Position numbers and translations under genes: made by a program. Below, piece by piece: positions 26,132-34,323 of a stretch of DNA of 34,323 nt. Numbering within the stretch: position 1 is the stretch's first letter; each line of letters begins with the position of its first letter. The notes beneath the pieces were generated by a model. That model had not been told where the DNA came from. It did no database searches and saw only the letters and a program-made list of their open reading frames with translations. The DNA comes from Pirellula sp. (GTDB taxonomy: Bacteria > Planctomycetota > Planctomycetia > Pirellulales > Pirellulaceae), in contig JAIPFP010000037.1 in assembly GCA_021736575.1 (NCBI GenBank), positions 1 to 34,323 of the forward strand. Direction: 5' to 3'.

Positions 26132-26707
26132 ATGGCAACAGTCCCCAAGCATTACATAACCCCTGAAGAATATTTGCACCGCGAGAGAAAGGCCGAGTTT
26201 CGGTCCGAGTACTTTCGTGGCGAAATGTTCGCCATGGCGGGTGCCTCGGCCAATCACAACTTGATAGTTCTTAACGCAGGCTCCCACCTACGGGAGCAGC
26301 TCAAGAAAAAGCCCTGCCGGGTCTATCCGAGCGACTTGAAGCTTCGGATTGAAACGACCGGCTTGTACACCTATCCAGACCTTTCGGTCGTTTGCGGCGA
26401 GCCTTTGCTTGAATCGGATGCAGGTGATGTGCTGCTGAACCCTGTAGTGCTCGTCGAAGTCCTCTCGGATTCCACAGAGGCATACGATCGAGGGAAGAAG
26501 TTCGAACACTATCGAACCATTCCAAGTTTAAAGCATTTCGTTTTGATCGCCCAAGACCGACACTCGATCGATTGCTTCACGCGATCCACCGACGGCAGTT
26601 GGAATTTGACAAATTGCCAAGGTCTCGACGGAAAGATCATGTTGGATGCGATAGACAGCGAGTTGGTCGCAGCCGAAGTTTACGATAAGGTCGTTTTCGC
26701 GAACTAG
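26132..26707 (+). CDS. Uma2 family endonuclease (DUF820), copy B
   Basis: 191 residues, same length as copy A and collinear with it. Start ATG at 26132 with GGAAG upstream and its own TATAAT at 26083. The nuclease-core residues (YPDLSVVCGEP, VVLVEVLSDST, DRGKKFEHYR) are unchanged. The exception to the near-identity is a block after ASANHNLIV, where copy A reads GNCIQTLGQQ and copy B LNAGSHLREQ. The TATAAT and the ribosome site are both kept, so both copies are probably expressed. Confidence 0.9.
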   Translation: MATVPKHYITPEEYLHRERKAEFRSEYFRGEMFAMAGASANHNLIVLNAGSHLREQLKKKPCRVYPSDLKLRIETTGLYTYPDLSVVCGEPLLESDAGDVLLNPVVLVEVLSDSTEAYDRGKKFEHYRTIPSLKHFVLIAQDRHSIDCFTRSTDGSWNLTNCQGLDGKIMLDAIDSELVAAEVYDKVVFAN

Positions 26708-26913
26708 AATAACTCAACGCATTTACATGAGTGAATCTGTGGTTGCGGCCCCTTATTCGCCATTGCCAGTTGCAACTACACAGGAGTGTTCTTGTGCAGA
26801 CCCCTCGCGCCTGAGTGTGGTTAGTGACCTGACTCGGGCTCAGTCCCATTCAATATCCTCTGGCCCTGGCCCATTGTGAATTGGAATCGAATATCAATAG
26901 GAGTGGTGTTTGT

Positions 26914-27639
26914 ATGGCCGCTGAAATGGAATTGAAACGGATCCCGTCACCACCGCGAATTGTCGCGACTAGCGGGATCGTTTTCTCGGGGCTTTTTATC
27001 GCCAGTCTCGTGCTTATCCGTTTGGCTGCTCCAGCGGATCCGAAAGATCCAGGCGTATGGCTTTCGGACCCAGCTTTACGAGACTGGGTCTCGATGTCCT
27101 TGAACCTCGTTCCATTTACCGGGATTGCGTTCCTGTGGTTTATGGCTGTCCTCCGCAACCACATTGGGCTGTTGGAAGATCGTTTTTTTGCAACCGTGTT
27201 TCTTGGTAGTGGCTTGCTCTTTGTAGCCATGCTTTTTGCAGCAGTCGCCGTCACCCGAGGACTGATGGATGCTTTCGCCAGCGCCGATGGTATTCTTGTC
27301 CAACCGGAAACGTACCAACTTGGTCGTAGTATGGCATTTGCTCTGATGAACACATTTTGCATGAAGATGGCGGCGGTGTTCATGTTCGTCACGAGTACGA
27401 TCGGACTTCGCACAGCGGTACTCTCACATTGGTTATCGTTTGTTGGCTTCTCGTTTGGATTGGTACTACTCCTGGTCATCGCCGACTTTGCCTGGATTGC
27501 ACTCCTGTTCCCGTTGTGGGTTCTACTTGTGAGTGCGTTCATTCTTTACAAAGGATTCAATAAGGATTCTACAAATCCGGTTTCCGACAGAGTAGGTGAA
27601 TCGCAGGCGGAAAGGCGTAACGACCATTTCAACGCATAG
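26914..27639 (+). CDS. six-helix integral membrane protein of unknown function
   Basis: 241 residues from the ATG at 26914; AGGAG lies 10 nt upstream (an upstream TTG in frame is less likely). Six hydrophobic segments at about 18-37, 60-80, 90-113, 138-162, 171-190 and 193-212; the N-terminal ~15 residues and the last ~25 residues (Asp/Arg/Asn-rich) are hydrophilic. I do not recognise the family with confidence; the pattern resembles uncharacterised actinobacterial and planctomycete membrane proteins. It is the first of four plus-strand genes followed by DUF2252, patatin and DUF4239; the ~100-nt gaps do not prove an operon. Confidence 0.75.
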   Translation: MAAEMELKRIPSPPRIVATSGIVFSGLFIASLVLIRLAAPADPKDPGVWLSDPALRDWVSMSLNLVPFTGIAFLWFMAVLRNHIGLLEDRFFATVFLGSGLLFVAMLFAAVAVTRGLMDAFASADGILVQPETYQLGRSMAFALMNTFCMKMAAVFMFVTSTIGLRTAVLSHWLSFVGFSFGLVLLLVIADFAWIALLFPLWVLLVSAFILYKGFNKDSTNPVSDRVGESQAERRNDHFNA

Positions 27640-27739
27640 AAGTCAATCAGCGTAATAACCTAATTCTTTGTAGCGGGGGCCATTTATCGAGTTATTCTTA
27701 GATGAATATCACCCCTATCATTATCCATAGCGTGTCACC

Positions 27740-29170
27740 ATGGGAAAAGGCAAAAAGTCATTTGCCAAATCGGAAGAATCGCAACCCCTAGAGACCAGTC
27801 CCTCGCTCATGTCGCACCCGACATTGGCGGAGCTAGTTGCAATTGGGAAGAGTCTCCGCGATACATGCCCGCGCGAGTCGCACGCGGCCTGGAAACCTTC
27901 CGCTAACCGGGCGCGTCCCCTTGCCTTGATGGAGGAATCGAACAAGGGCCGCATGCCACAGCTTGTACCGATCCGTCACGGCCGCATGATGAAGTCGCCG
28001 TTTACTTTCTATCGAGGAGCGGCACTCAACATGGCTGCAGATTTGGCCAACATGCCTTCGACCGGGATCCGGGTGCAGGCCTGCGGCGATTGCCATTTGC
28101 TAAATTTTGGAGCGTACGCAACGCCCGAACGTCGGGTGATCTTCGATATCAACGACCTCGACGAGACTCTCCCTGCGCCTTGGGAGTGGGACGTGAAACG
28201 CCTAGCCGCTAGCTTCGTGCTTGCTTGCCGCGACAACGGCTTCAGCGAAGAAGATGCCCGCGATGCCGTGCTGAAGTCCGTGCGGTCGTATCGGAAACGC
28301 ATGGCTGAATACAGCGAGATGAGTGTGATGGATGTGTGGTATGCGAGCATGGACGTCGAAGAAGTGATCTCGGCGCTCGAAGATGAAGAGACAAAAAAGC
28401 GAGCCAAGAAACGCCTGGAAAAGGCTCGCGAACGCAGCGTGCTTGAACACGATTTTCCTGAACTTGCCATAAGTACCGGCCTCGCGCCAACGATTAAAGA
28501 AAGTCCACCCTTGATATTTCACTTGCGTGACCAGGAACACGAAGTACAAATGGCAACGATCAAAAAAGCGTTTTCGCACTATCGAGAAACGATGCAAGAA
28601 GACCGTCGATTGCTTCTCGACCGTTTTAAACTGATGGACGTAGCGATCAAGGTCGTCGGAGTCGGTAGCGTTGGAACCTACTGTGGCATCTTGCTGTTGA
28701 TGGCCAGCGAGCACGATCCTCTTTTCCTCCAATTCAAACACGCACGTCCATCCGTACTCGAAGCCTTCGCGGGTAAGAGCCTGCACTCCAACCACGGTCA
28801 GCGTATTGTTCACGGTTGCCGGATGATGCAATCAGCCAGCGACCTCTTTCTTGGATGGACCGAGGGAGCCGAAGGTCGACAATTTTACGTACGTCAGTTG
28901 AAAGATATGAAAGTCAAGCCGATGGCCGAGATTTTCTCGCCAAGCGTCATGCTCGAATACGCAAGCTTGTGTGGTTGGACGTTAGCTCATGCACATGCCC
29001 GTTCCGGCGAACCCGCCAAGATCAGCGGCTACTTGGGTGAAAGCGACAAATTTGATCGAGCCATCGCGGACTTCTCTGTCGCGTATGCGAACCAAACCGA
29101 ACGTGACCATGAGGAATTGATGAAGGCCGTTCGATCAGGAGAACTGGAAGTCTTTGTCGAAGAACTGTGA
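27740..29170 (+). CDS. DUF2252 family protein (kinase-like fold)
   Basis: 476 residues, the normal length. Landmarks: RMMKSPFTFYRGAALNMAAD, TGIRVQACGDCHLLNFGAYA, RRVIFDINDLDETLPAPWEW, DVKRLAASFVLACRDNGFSE, and later KVVGVGSVGTYCGILLLM, FLQFKHARPSVLE, HGQRIVHGCRMMQSASDLFL and LCGWTLAHAHARSGEPAKI. The GDxHxxNFG and FDxNDxD segments resemble the catalytic and metal-binding parts of aminoglycoside-phosphotransferase-like kinases, but no function has been settled. No signal peptide. It lies 100 nt after the membrane protein gene and 108 nt before the patatin gene. Confidence 0.93.
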   Translation: MGKGKKSFAKSEESQPLETSPSLMSHPTLAELVAIGKSLRDTCPRESHAAWKPSANRARPLALMEESNKGRMPQLVPIRHGRMMKSPFTFYRGAALNMAADLANMPSTGIRVQACGDCHLLNFGAYATPERRVIFDINDLDETLPAPWEWDVKRLAASFVLACRDNGFSEEDARDAVLKSVRSYRKRMAEYSEMSVMDVWYASMDVEEVISALEDEETKKRAKKRLEKARERSVLEHDFPELAISTGLAPTIKESPPLIFHLRDQEHEVQMATIKKAFSHYRETMQEDRRLLLDRFKLMDVAIKVVGVGSVGTYCGILLLMASEHDPLFLQFKHARPSVLEAFAGKSLHSNHGQRIVHGCRMMQSASDLFLGWTEGAEGRQFYVRQLKDMKVKPMAEIFSPSVMLEYASLCGWTLAHAHARSGEPAKISGYLGESDKFDRAIADFSVAYANQTERDHEELMKAVRSGELEVFVEEL

Positions 29171-29278
29171 GAGACAGCGAAACGCGAACCTACTTGAGCT
29201 GACTTCGCGAAATGCACTCGACTACAATCAAGTGCTACGGCAGCTTGACTCGAAACGTGGATAACAAAAGGCTCAATC

Positions 29279-31120
29279 ATGGTGACGGTCGACAAATTTC
29301 TTCTGCTGAAGCTTCATCCTTGTGCGGAAGGGTTAAGCGACGAAGTCGTACACGACATAGGCAATCAATGCGATCTACTGCGTTGTGAATCAGGCGAGAT
29401 TCTACACAAAGCGAATGATCCGATGCCGTTCGTTTATCTCGTGATCCACGGTCGCGTTAAGCTCTCGCTCATCGACATTCAAGGGAATGTTTTGCTGGAG
29501 CGATATCAAGTGGCTGGAACACAGGTCGGGGCATTGGCCGCCGCGTCGGGCGAACCGTCTCCCATGCAGGTCGAAATCGTCGAACCCTCCACGTTGCTCC
29601 GTCTAAACTATCAAACGCTATTCAAATTGACCAAGCAACACGACATATTCCGTCAGAATATGTCTCGCATCATCGCGGAAGCGGTCAATGGCGCGCTGAT
29701 GGGAGAGCGACGAAAGAAGTTGCCACGGCTGATTTCTATTTTTCACCAATCGCCATCAACCAGGGAACTCTCGCGACGATTGGTGATTCGTCTACATGAT
29801 TTGGGACAGAATGCGTACGTCGTTCATGACCAGCCGAATTGGACTCCAGTCGACGGAGTTCCTAACTATTGCATGCTGCAAAACGGCCGTTACGCTTCCG
29901 ATTCGGAAGTCCGTCAAGAAATCGACAAGATGCCTGATCGAAAACCGATTATCCTCGACCTGGATGCGGCAATCCCAATTAAGAGGATATCGGACGTCGT
30001 CGAGATAAGCGAGAAGGTTTTCTGGTGCGTCACCCCCGACACATGGCGAAAGGCCGCTGCTCTACTTGTCGAGATCGAACATCAATCTCCGAATTGGCGG
30101 GACAAAATCAATATTGTTTGGTTGCTACCCGGCAGCATGCTCTGGGCGCCACTGGCTCCCGAGTTGAAGTCGCTTGCGATTCGAGACTTCAAGGTGTCTC
30201 TCGATGAACCACCCGAACATCGAAGCCGAGTCATGTTGAATGGTTTCGAACGTATCATTCATGAGATGCGAGGAGTTCGAATCGGCTTAGCGTTGGGCGG
30301 TGGTGCGGCGAGAGGCATGGCCCATTTGGGCGTCCTCCGCGTGCTCGAAGAAAACGGTATTTGCGTCGATATGATTGCCGGCACCAGCGCTGGGGCAATG
30401 ACGGGAATCTTGTACGCTTCGGGAATGAACCCAGCGTACAGCACCGAGTGCTTCGTAAAGGACTTAAGTCCCCCATGGTTCTTTCGAAAAATACCCAACG
30501 GTAGTCACTGGTATCTACTGTACATGTATCGGAGATGCCAATTTGATCCGCTATTGAGAAAGTACTTAAAGGACAGTCGGCTAGAACAACTGCCGATTCC
30601 CGTTCATTCGGTCACTGTAGATCTGATCAGTGGGAAACCGATCGTGCGCCAGGAGGGAGACTCAGTGCACGCCGTCCTCGAGAGTATCAACGTACCCGTT
30701 TTATCGAAGCCGATTAACCGAGATGGTAGAGCGTTGGTCGATGGCGGCATCATTAACAATGTACCAGCCAACACCCTTGTGGCGAAAGGATGCAATTTTG
30801 TCATCGCGGTTAGCGTTACGGCAAAGATAAAACAGGAATTTGCAAAGAATGGACCGGATACTCTGACAGCAAAAATGAAGTCGGCGTCGGTACTCGAAAC
30901 CATCATGCGGACGTATGTTGTACAAAATGTCAATATGAACTCGGTGGGAGTGCAACCGGCAGACTTTGTGATTCAGCCGGATGTACGAGATTTTGATGTT
31001 ACCGAGTTTTCGCGAGCCGACGAGATGTCTACTATAGGTGCACAGACGACTCGCGAGTCGCTGCCGCAATTAAAGCAATTGCTGTCACGAGTCGACAGCA
31101 AACTATTTGAAGACATTTAG
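29279..31120 (+). CDS. cyclic-nucleotide-binding domain plus patatin-like phospholipase
   Basis: 613 residues. Residues ~10-130 form a CRP-type cNMP-binding beta-roll (GEILHKANDPMPFVYLVIHG, RVKLSLIDIQGNVLLE). A middle region (~150-320) with PTWEWF-free alpha/beta character carries PIILDLDAAIPIKRIS; its role is unclear. From ~335 the patatin domain has all catalytic elements: oxyanion loop GGGAARGMAHLG, nucleophile GTSAG (Ser near 369) and the Asp of DGGIINNVP (near 487). The architecture is that of bacterial neuropathy-target-esterase-like lysophospholipases, here without N-terminal transmembrane helix. AAAGG lies 7 nt upstream of the ATG. DUF4239 membrane protein gene follows 54 nt on. Confidence 0.93.
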   Translation: MVTVDKFLLLKLHPCAEGLSDEVVHDIGNQCDLLRCESGEILHKANDPMPFVYLVIHGRVKLSLIDIQGNVLLERYQVAGTQVGALAAASGEPSPMQVEIVEPSTLLRLNYQTLFKLTKQHDIFRQNMSRIIAEAVNGALMGERRKKLPRLISIFHQSPSTRELSRRLVIRLHDLGQNAYVVHDQPNWTPVDGVPNYCMLQNGRYASDSEVRQEIDKMPDRKPIILDLDAAIPIKRISDVVEISEKVFWCVTPDTWRKAAALLVEIEHQSPNWRDKINIVWLLPGSMLWAPLAPELKSLAIRDFKVSLDEPPEHRSRVMLNGFERIIHEMRGVRIGLALGGGAARGMAHLGVLRVLEENGICVDMIAGTSAGAMTGILYASGMNPAYSTECFVKDLSPPWFFRKIPNGSHWYLLYMYRRCQFDPLLRKYLKDSRLEQLPIPVHSVTVDLISGKPIVRQEGDSVHAVLESINVPVLSKPINRDGRALVDGGIINNVPANTLVAKGCNFVIAVSVTAKIKQEFAKNGPDTLTAKMKSASVLETIMRTYVVQNVNMNSVGVQPADFVIQPDVRDFDVTEFSRADEMSTIGAQTTRESLPQLKQLLSRVDSKLFEDI

Positions 31121-31174
31121 TTTTGCTCCTTCGCCTTGTTTGAACTCAAGCAGAATAAGTTAATTGGAATTGAT

Positions 31175-31960
31175 ATGGATATTGAGCCGCTTGATCACAT
31201 ACCTCTTTGGTGCTTCTTTGTCGTCGTAATCGTTCTTTCGATCTTGACAGTGGAGTTTGGGTATCGCTTCGGGAGATGGCGACTTGCTCACAAATCAGAA
31301 GAGCGGGAAACACCGGTGGCGGCGATGGTCGCGTCTATCCTTGGTTTGTTGGCGTTCATACTCGCATTCACATTCAGCATGGCGGCGAGCAGGTTTGATG
31401 CACGCCGCCAAGTCGTGCTTGAAGAAGCCAACTCGATCGGCACTACCTATCTGCGGAGTCAGCTTTTGCCTGAACCGCAGCGGTCGGAGATTGTCAAACG
31501 ACTCCGCGAGTACACAGCGATTCGTGTACAGCCTCTCAACATGGGCATCATGAAGGATCTGATGAAGCAGTCAGATGAATTGCTGAAGCAAATCTGGTCG
31601 CAAGCCGTGATGGCTGCCGACAAGGATCCAAGATCCATTACGACAGGCCTGTTTCTGCAGTCGCTTAATGAGACGATCGATATTCATTCCAAGCGTGTCT
31701 TCATCGGGCTTCGCAATCGAATCCCGCTTAGTATCTGGATAGCACTCTTCAGCCTCACGCTACTGGGCATGTTTTCGATTGGATATCAAGCCGGGCTTTC
31801 CGGAACACACCGTTCGCCCGAGATGCTCATCATGACGCTATCCTTTACTCTTGTGTTGTACTTGATTGTCGACCTAGATCGCGGGCAAGAAGGCTTTCTG
31901 AAAGTGAGCCAACAGGCAATGATCGATGTTTTAAACACGTTGGAAAACAGCAAGCCATAA
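31175..31960 (+). CDS. DUF4239 (bestrophin-like) membrane protein
   Basis: 261 residues from the ATG at 31175 (an upstream TTG in frame is not supported). Two N-terminal transmembrane helices (about 10-29 and 49-70), a ~115-residue soluble segment that begins with the family-typical RQVVLEEANSIGTTYLRSQL, then two C-terminal helices (about 188-206 and 215-233) ending in VDLDRGQEGF. This four-helix layout and the EEANSIGT motif fit DUF4239, distantly related to bestrophin chloride channels. The function in bacteria is unknown. It lies 54 nt after the patatin gene on the same strand, so the two may be cotranscribed. Confidence 0.88.
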   Translation: MDIEPLDHIPLWCFFVVVIVLSILTVEFGYRFGRWRLAHKSEERETPVAAMVASILGLLAFILAFTFSMAASRFDARRQVVLEEANSIGTTYLRSQLLPEPQRSEIVKRLREYTAIRVQPLNMGIMKDLMKQSDELLKQIWSQAVMAADKDPRSITTGLFLQSLNETIDIHSKRVFIGLRNRIPLSIWIALFSLTLLGMFSIGYQAGLSGTHRSPEMLIMTLSFTLVLYLIVDLDRGQEGFLKVSQQAMIDVLNTLENSKP

Positions 31961-32084
31961 CGGGACGGGACGTAGTACTCACATCTGCACCGAATATCTC
32001 GTCGGCAGGTTCAAGATTTCGTTTCCCCGCACACTTTTTGGTTGATCGAGTTCTGAAAACAAAACCTTTACCAATGACTTCCTT

Positions 32085-33845
32085 ATGAAAATTTACTGCC
32101 TCTTCTTCGTTGCCTTACTAATGGGGAACCTGGCCGCACTGAACGCTGCGGCTGCTGAAAAACCGAACATCCTCGTCATCCTCGCTGACGATCTAGGCTG
32201 GTCGGACCTCGGGTGTTACGGAGGCGAGATCCGCACCCCGAATCTCGACTCGCTCGCGGCGGACGGACTGCGTTTCACGCAATTCTATACATGCACGCGC
32301 TGCTGTCCGTCGCGTGCTTCGCTGCTCACGGGGCTTTATCCGCATCAGGCAGGCATTGGGTTAATGACATCCGATCAGTCCGCGAAATTTCCTGGCGCCG
32401 GCGACAAAGGCGAAGCATTTCCAGGCTATCGAGGAGCTTTGAATGCGAGCTGTGTGACCATCGCACAAGTGCTTAAGCCTGCCGGCTACCGCACGGCTGC
32501 TGCGGGAAAATGGCATGTCGGTGACAGAGAAACGCCGACCAAACGCGGCTTCGATGACTTCTACGGCTTCGTCGGTGGCTATGGAGTCGACTCATGGGAA
32601 CCTCGCATGATGACTCGATTGCCCTCGGGTAGTCCGCAGCGAACTTACAAAACCGGAGAATACTTCGCAACCGACGCGATCACCGATCATGCTCTGGATT
32701 TCCTAACCGATATGCGAAAATCAAGCGCGCCTTGGCTGCTCTACATTGGGTATCAGGCCCCGCATTTCCCTGTGCAATCGAAACGCGAGGACATGACAGG
32801 CTACTCGGAAATTTACGCCCAAGGCTGGGACAAAATTCGTGAGCAACGTCTAGGGAGGCAGACGAAAATCGGCCTCGTTCCTGAGAGCACCGCGCTGACA
32901 CCACGAAGTCCTATTCCCCATCCCGTCGCCTCCAAACGCCTCGGCTCGTGGTCTGATGACGGGCGAAATCCCGCGTGGGATTCGCTGCCAACCGATCGCC
33001 GCGCAGACCTCGCGCAGCGCATGGCTGTTTATGCGGGAATGGTCACGGGCATGGACCGCAATATCGGTCGCCTGCTTAATGACCTCAGATCCAACGGCGA
33101 GCTCGATAACACGCTTATCCTATTTCTCAGCGACAACGGTGCGTGCGCAGAGTGGGAGCCATTTGGATTCGAGATGTTGCCGACGGCAAATCCCGTACCC
33201 GGCGCTGGGATCAACCAGGGGACGCAAGCACTGCCGAACAAAATCTACCGAGGTGATGAACTTGCGATGATGGGCCAACCAGGATCGTTCCCGAGCTACG
33301 GCTCGGGCTGGGCGAACGCATGCAACACACCTTGGCGACTCTATAAACACTACGGCCACGAAGGGGGCATCGGTACGCCGCTCATCGCGCACTGGCCATT
33401 GGCCACAGGGAAAGACAAGAACAAAGGTCGGTTCGTGAACGAGCCGGCGCATCTCATTGACATCATGACGACGTGCGTGGACATCGCAGACGCAAAGTAT
33501 CCCGCTGAGTGGGATGGAAAGAAAGTCCTCCCAATGGAAGGCTTGAGCCTCCGCCCGTTGCTTGATCCAACCGATGGTCGCTCAGCTTCGCGGTCTCCCC
33601 GTCTCCTAGCCTGGGAGCATGAGGGTAACCGCGCGATTCGTGAAGGCAAATGGAAACTCGTCTCCATTGGCGCCGCGCCGTGGGAGCTTTACGATATGGA
33701 AGTCGACCGCGTAGAAATGAATGACCTCGCCGCATCCCAGCCGAAGCGAGTGACCGACATGTCCGCGAAATGGGAAACTTGGGCGAATCGCACGAAAGTA
33801 CTTCCAAGACCCGTGGCGCCGCGCGTAGCGAATCCTAAACCTTAG
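32085..33845 (+). CDS. secreted formylglycine-dependent sulfatase (arylsulfatase type)
   Basis: 586 residues with signal peptide (MKIYCLFFVALLMGNLAALN, cleavage after AAAAA-type run). Mature start KPNILVILADDLGWSDLGCY contains the metal-binding Asp pair (35-36). The modification motif is C73-C-P-S-R (C-x-P-S-R), followed by ASLLTGLYPHQAG; Cys73 would become formylglycine if an anaerobic or FGE maturase is present. Further landmarks: AAGKWHVGD (Lys/His), LYIGYQAPHFPVQ, LFLSDNGACAEWE (Asp/Asn) and the C-terminal RAIREGKWKLVSIGAAPWEL YDM-type segment. It would remove sulfate from exported polysaccharides, consistent with the beta-helix and sialidase-like genes on the same window. Substrate not inferable. 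Confidence 0.95.
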   Translation: MKIYCLFFVALLMGNLAALNAAAAEKPNILVILADDLGWSDLGCYGGEIRTPNLDSLAADGLRFTQFYTCTRCCPSRASLLTGLYPHQAGIGLMTSDQSAKFPGAGDKGEAFPGYRGALNASCVTIAQVLKPAGYRTAAAGKWHVGDRETPTKRGFDDFYGFVGGYGVDSWEPRMMTRLPSGSPQRTYKTGEYFATDAITDHALDFLTDMRKSSAPWLLYIGYQAPHFPVQSKREDMTGYSEIYAQGWDKIREQRLGRQTKIGLVPESTALTPRSPIPHPVASKRLGSWSDDGRNPAWDSLPTDRRADLAQRMAVYAGMVTGMDRNIGRLLNDLRSNGELDNTLILFLSDNGACAEWEPFGFEMLPTANPVPGAGINQGTQALPNKIYRGDELAMMGQPGSFPSYGSGWANACNTPWRLYKHYGHEGGIGTPLIAHWPLATGKDKNKGRFVNEPAHLIDIMTTCVDIADAKYPAEWDGKKVLPMEGLSLRPLLDPTDGRSASRSPRLLAWEHEGNRAIREGKWKLVSIGAAPWELYDMEVDRVEMNDLAASQPKRVTDMSAKWETWANRTKVLPRPVAPRVANPKP

Positions 33846-33861
33846 ATTGGAAGAGCAATAA

Positions 33862-33966
33862 CTCTTTCCTGCGAGGCGCGACGAACTTACCAAGCAAGTC
33901 CGCACAGGTGCAGACTGGCTCATCAAGTTACAACATCCCACCGGCGTGTTTCCATTTCCCATTGTT
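33862..33966 (+). pseudogene. short scrap of a secreted hydrolase-type gene
   Basis: A frame reading RRDELTKQVRTGADWLIKLQ followed by HPTGVFPFP resembles the N-terminal repeat of exported helical glycan-degrading enzymes ('GADWL..LQ...G.FPFP'). It has no start and a stop (TAA) directly upstream, and past about 33966 the homology changes to a transposase in another frame. Likely a gene broken by transposon insertion; the family call is weak. Confidence 0.4.
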
Positions 33967-34323
33967 GCGAGACGCTTGGTTGGCACCGCTAACGTTGGAT
34001 CGGAAATCGAATGGTCCGATGGCGAGCAAAGAAGGGCTTCGAGCGAGTGACAAGGGTTTCTTGGACATGAGCGTCGAAGATTACTTGCGATTGTTAGTTT
34101 GGACAGGTCAACAAAAGCGATCGGACAAGAAAGGCTCGATTCCTGCGGACTATGCGCCTGTATTGGAACGAGTTGGCATTGATGCTGGAATGTGGATCGA
34201 CTTGGTATGGAATTTCAAAAAGTACTTTGGAAAGAGCCGAGGTGCCGGATCGCCCGATCGAATGCGTGAGATGGCAGCCTCGGGAGGCAAGATGTTCCAA
34301 CCGGGCCAGAAGCTGGCTCGCAA
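33965..34323 (+). pseudogene. C-terminal part of a planctomycete Y1-type transposase, runs off the window
   Basis: Open frame to the right edge: RDAWLAPLTLDRKSNG, MASKEGLRASDKGFLDMSVE, DYLRLLVWTGQQ, KKGSIPADYAPVLERVGID and WIDLVWNFKKYFGKSRG. This is the C-terminal region of the large IS200-like transposases that are repeated through planctomycete genomes; the HUH/Y1 domain that should precede it is absent here because the frame begins inside the conserved tail. A broken copy is therefore likely, unless the rest of the gene is rearranged beyond the edge. The first in-frame ATG is at 34019. Confidence 0.7.

Larger units (their letters stand above)
25348..26711 (+). repeat. tandem duplication of ~650 bp containing a Uma2 gene
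   Basis: The unit starting GGGACCGC near 25349 and ending at about 25993 recurs from about 26064 to 26708. The repeat covers roughly 70 nt upstream (both with TATAAT, at 25369-25374 and 26083-26088) and the whole gene, and ends at the stop codon. Differences are scattered except for one divergent block (25551-25580 versus 26266-26295). Confidence 0.9.

Noticed and set aside
29279-31960. Patatin plus membrane protein as a CBASS-type anti-phage system
   Set aside because: The sensor is a CRP-like cNMP domain and no nucleotidyl cyclase (CD-NTase) gene is nearby, so nothing specific supports it.

Overview
The window looks like chromosome from a planctomycete, most likely a Pirellulales-type marine or freshwater heterotroph. 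The evidence is the density of families that are expanded in that phylum. These are a DUF1559 pilin-like protein with an H-X9-DG motif, a PSCyt1/DUF1549/DUF1553 cytochrome protein with its DUF1501 partner, a DUF1592-type cytochrome protein with its DUF1552 partner, a formylglycine sulfatase, secreted Gfo/Idh/MocA and TIM-barrel proteins, and duplicated Uma2 nucleases. No rRNA, tRNA or CRISPR array was seen. All calls come from reading the sequence; no database search was possible.

Layout. 1-938: 5' part of a secreted Gfo/Idh/MocA oxidoreductase (minus). 1100-2738: DUF1559 protein plus small lipoprotein (minus). 3067-6184: amidohydrolase, alpha/beta hydrolase and secreted TIM-barrel protein, a tight minus-strand operon. 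6423-8696: secreted sialidase-like protein. 8836-9695: a small graveyard on the plus strand, with an apparent C-terminal scrap of a type I restriction subunit and a toxin-antitoxin pair whose PIN toxin is cut off. 9687-11345: secreted beta-helix protein. 11473-12350: a REP-associated tyrosine transposase (RAYT) framed by paired GTAG-type REP hairpins.

12536-25085 is a ~12.5 kb run of minus-strand genes. It starts with a GntR/FadR regulator that has a promoter overlapped by an operator-like palindrome. It continues with PSCyt1-DUF1549-DUF1553, DUF1501, DUF1592, a four-helix-bundle (S23/IVP-like) gene, DUF1552, a secreted 431-residue protein of unknown function and a CocE/NonD-type serine hydrolase. 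Two usually separate planctomycete cytochrome/partner modules therefore sit head to tail, and I infer an envelope-located catabolic system for a polymeric or esterified substrate. This run is invaded by two kinds of repeats: strictly 7-nt-phased heptamer arrays (GTTCTTG and variants) and two REP families. Both have been taken into reading frames, and each forms the signal-peptide region of one gene.

25417-26707 holds two tandem Uma2 nuclease genes. 26914-31960 holds a plus-strand set: a six-helix membrane protein, a DUF2252 kinase-like protein, a cyclic-nucleotide-binding-domain/patatin phospholipase and a DUF4239 (bestrophin-like) membrane protein. 32085-33845 is a sulfatase. The right end has two fused gene scraps, the second being the C-terminal part of a planctomycete transposase that runs off the window.

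The most interesting observation is the four-helix-bundle gene embedded in phased heptamer arrays inside an operon, with further arrays in neighbouring spacers and in one reading frame. This may be a repeat-plus-protein mobile unit. The second is the RAYT/REPIN element together with a second GTAG-REP family that has entered the coding sequence of a cytochrome protein five times.
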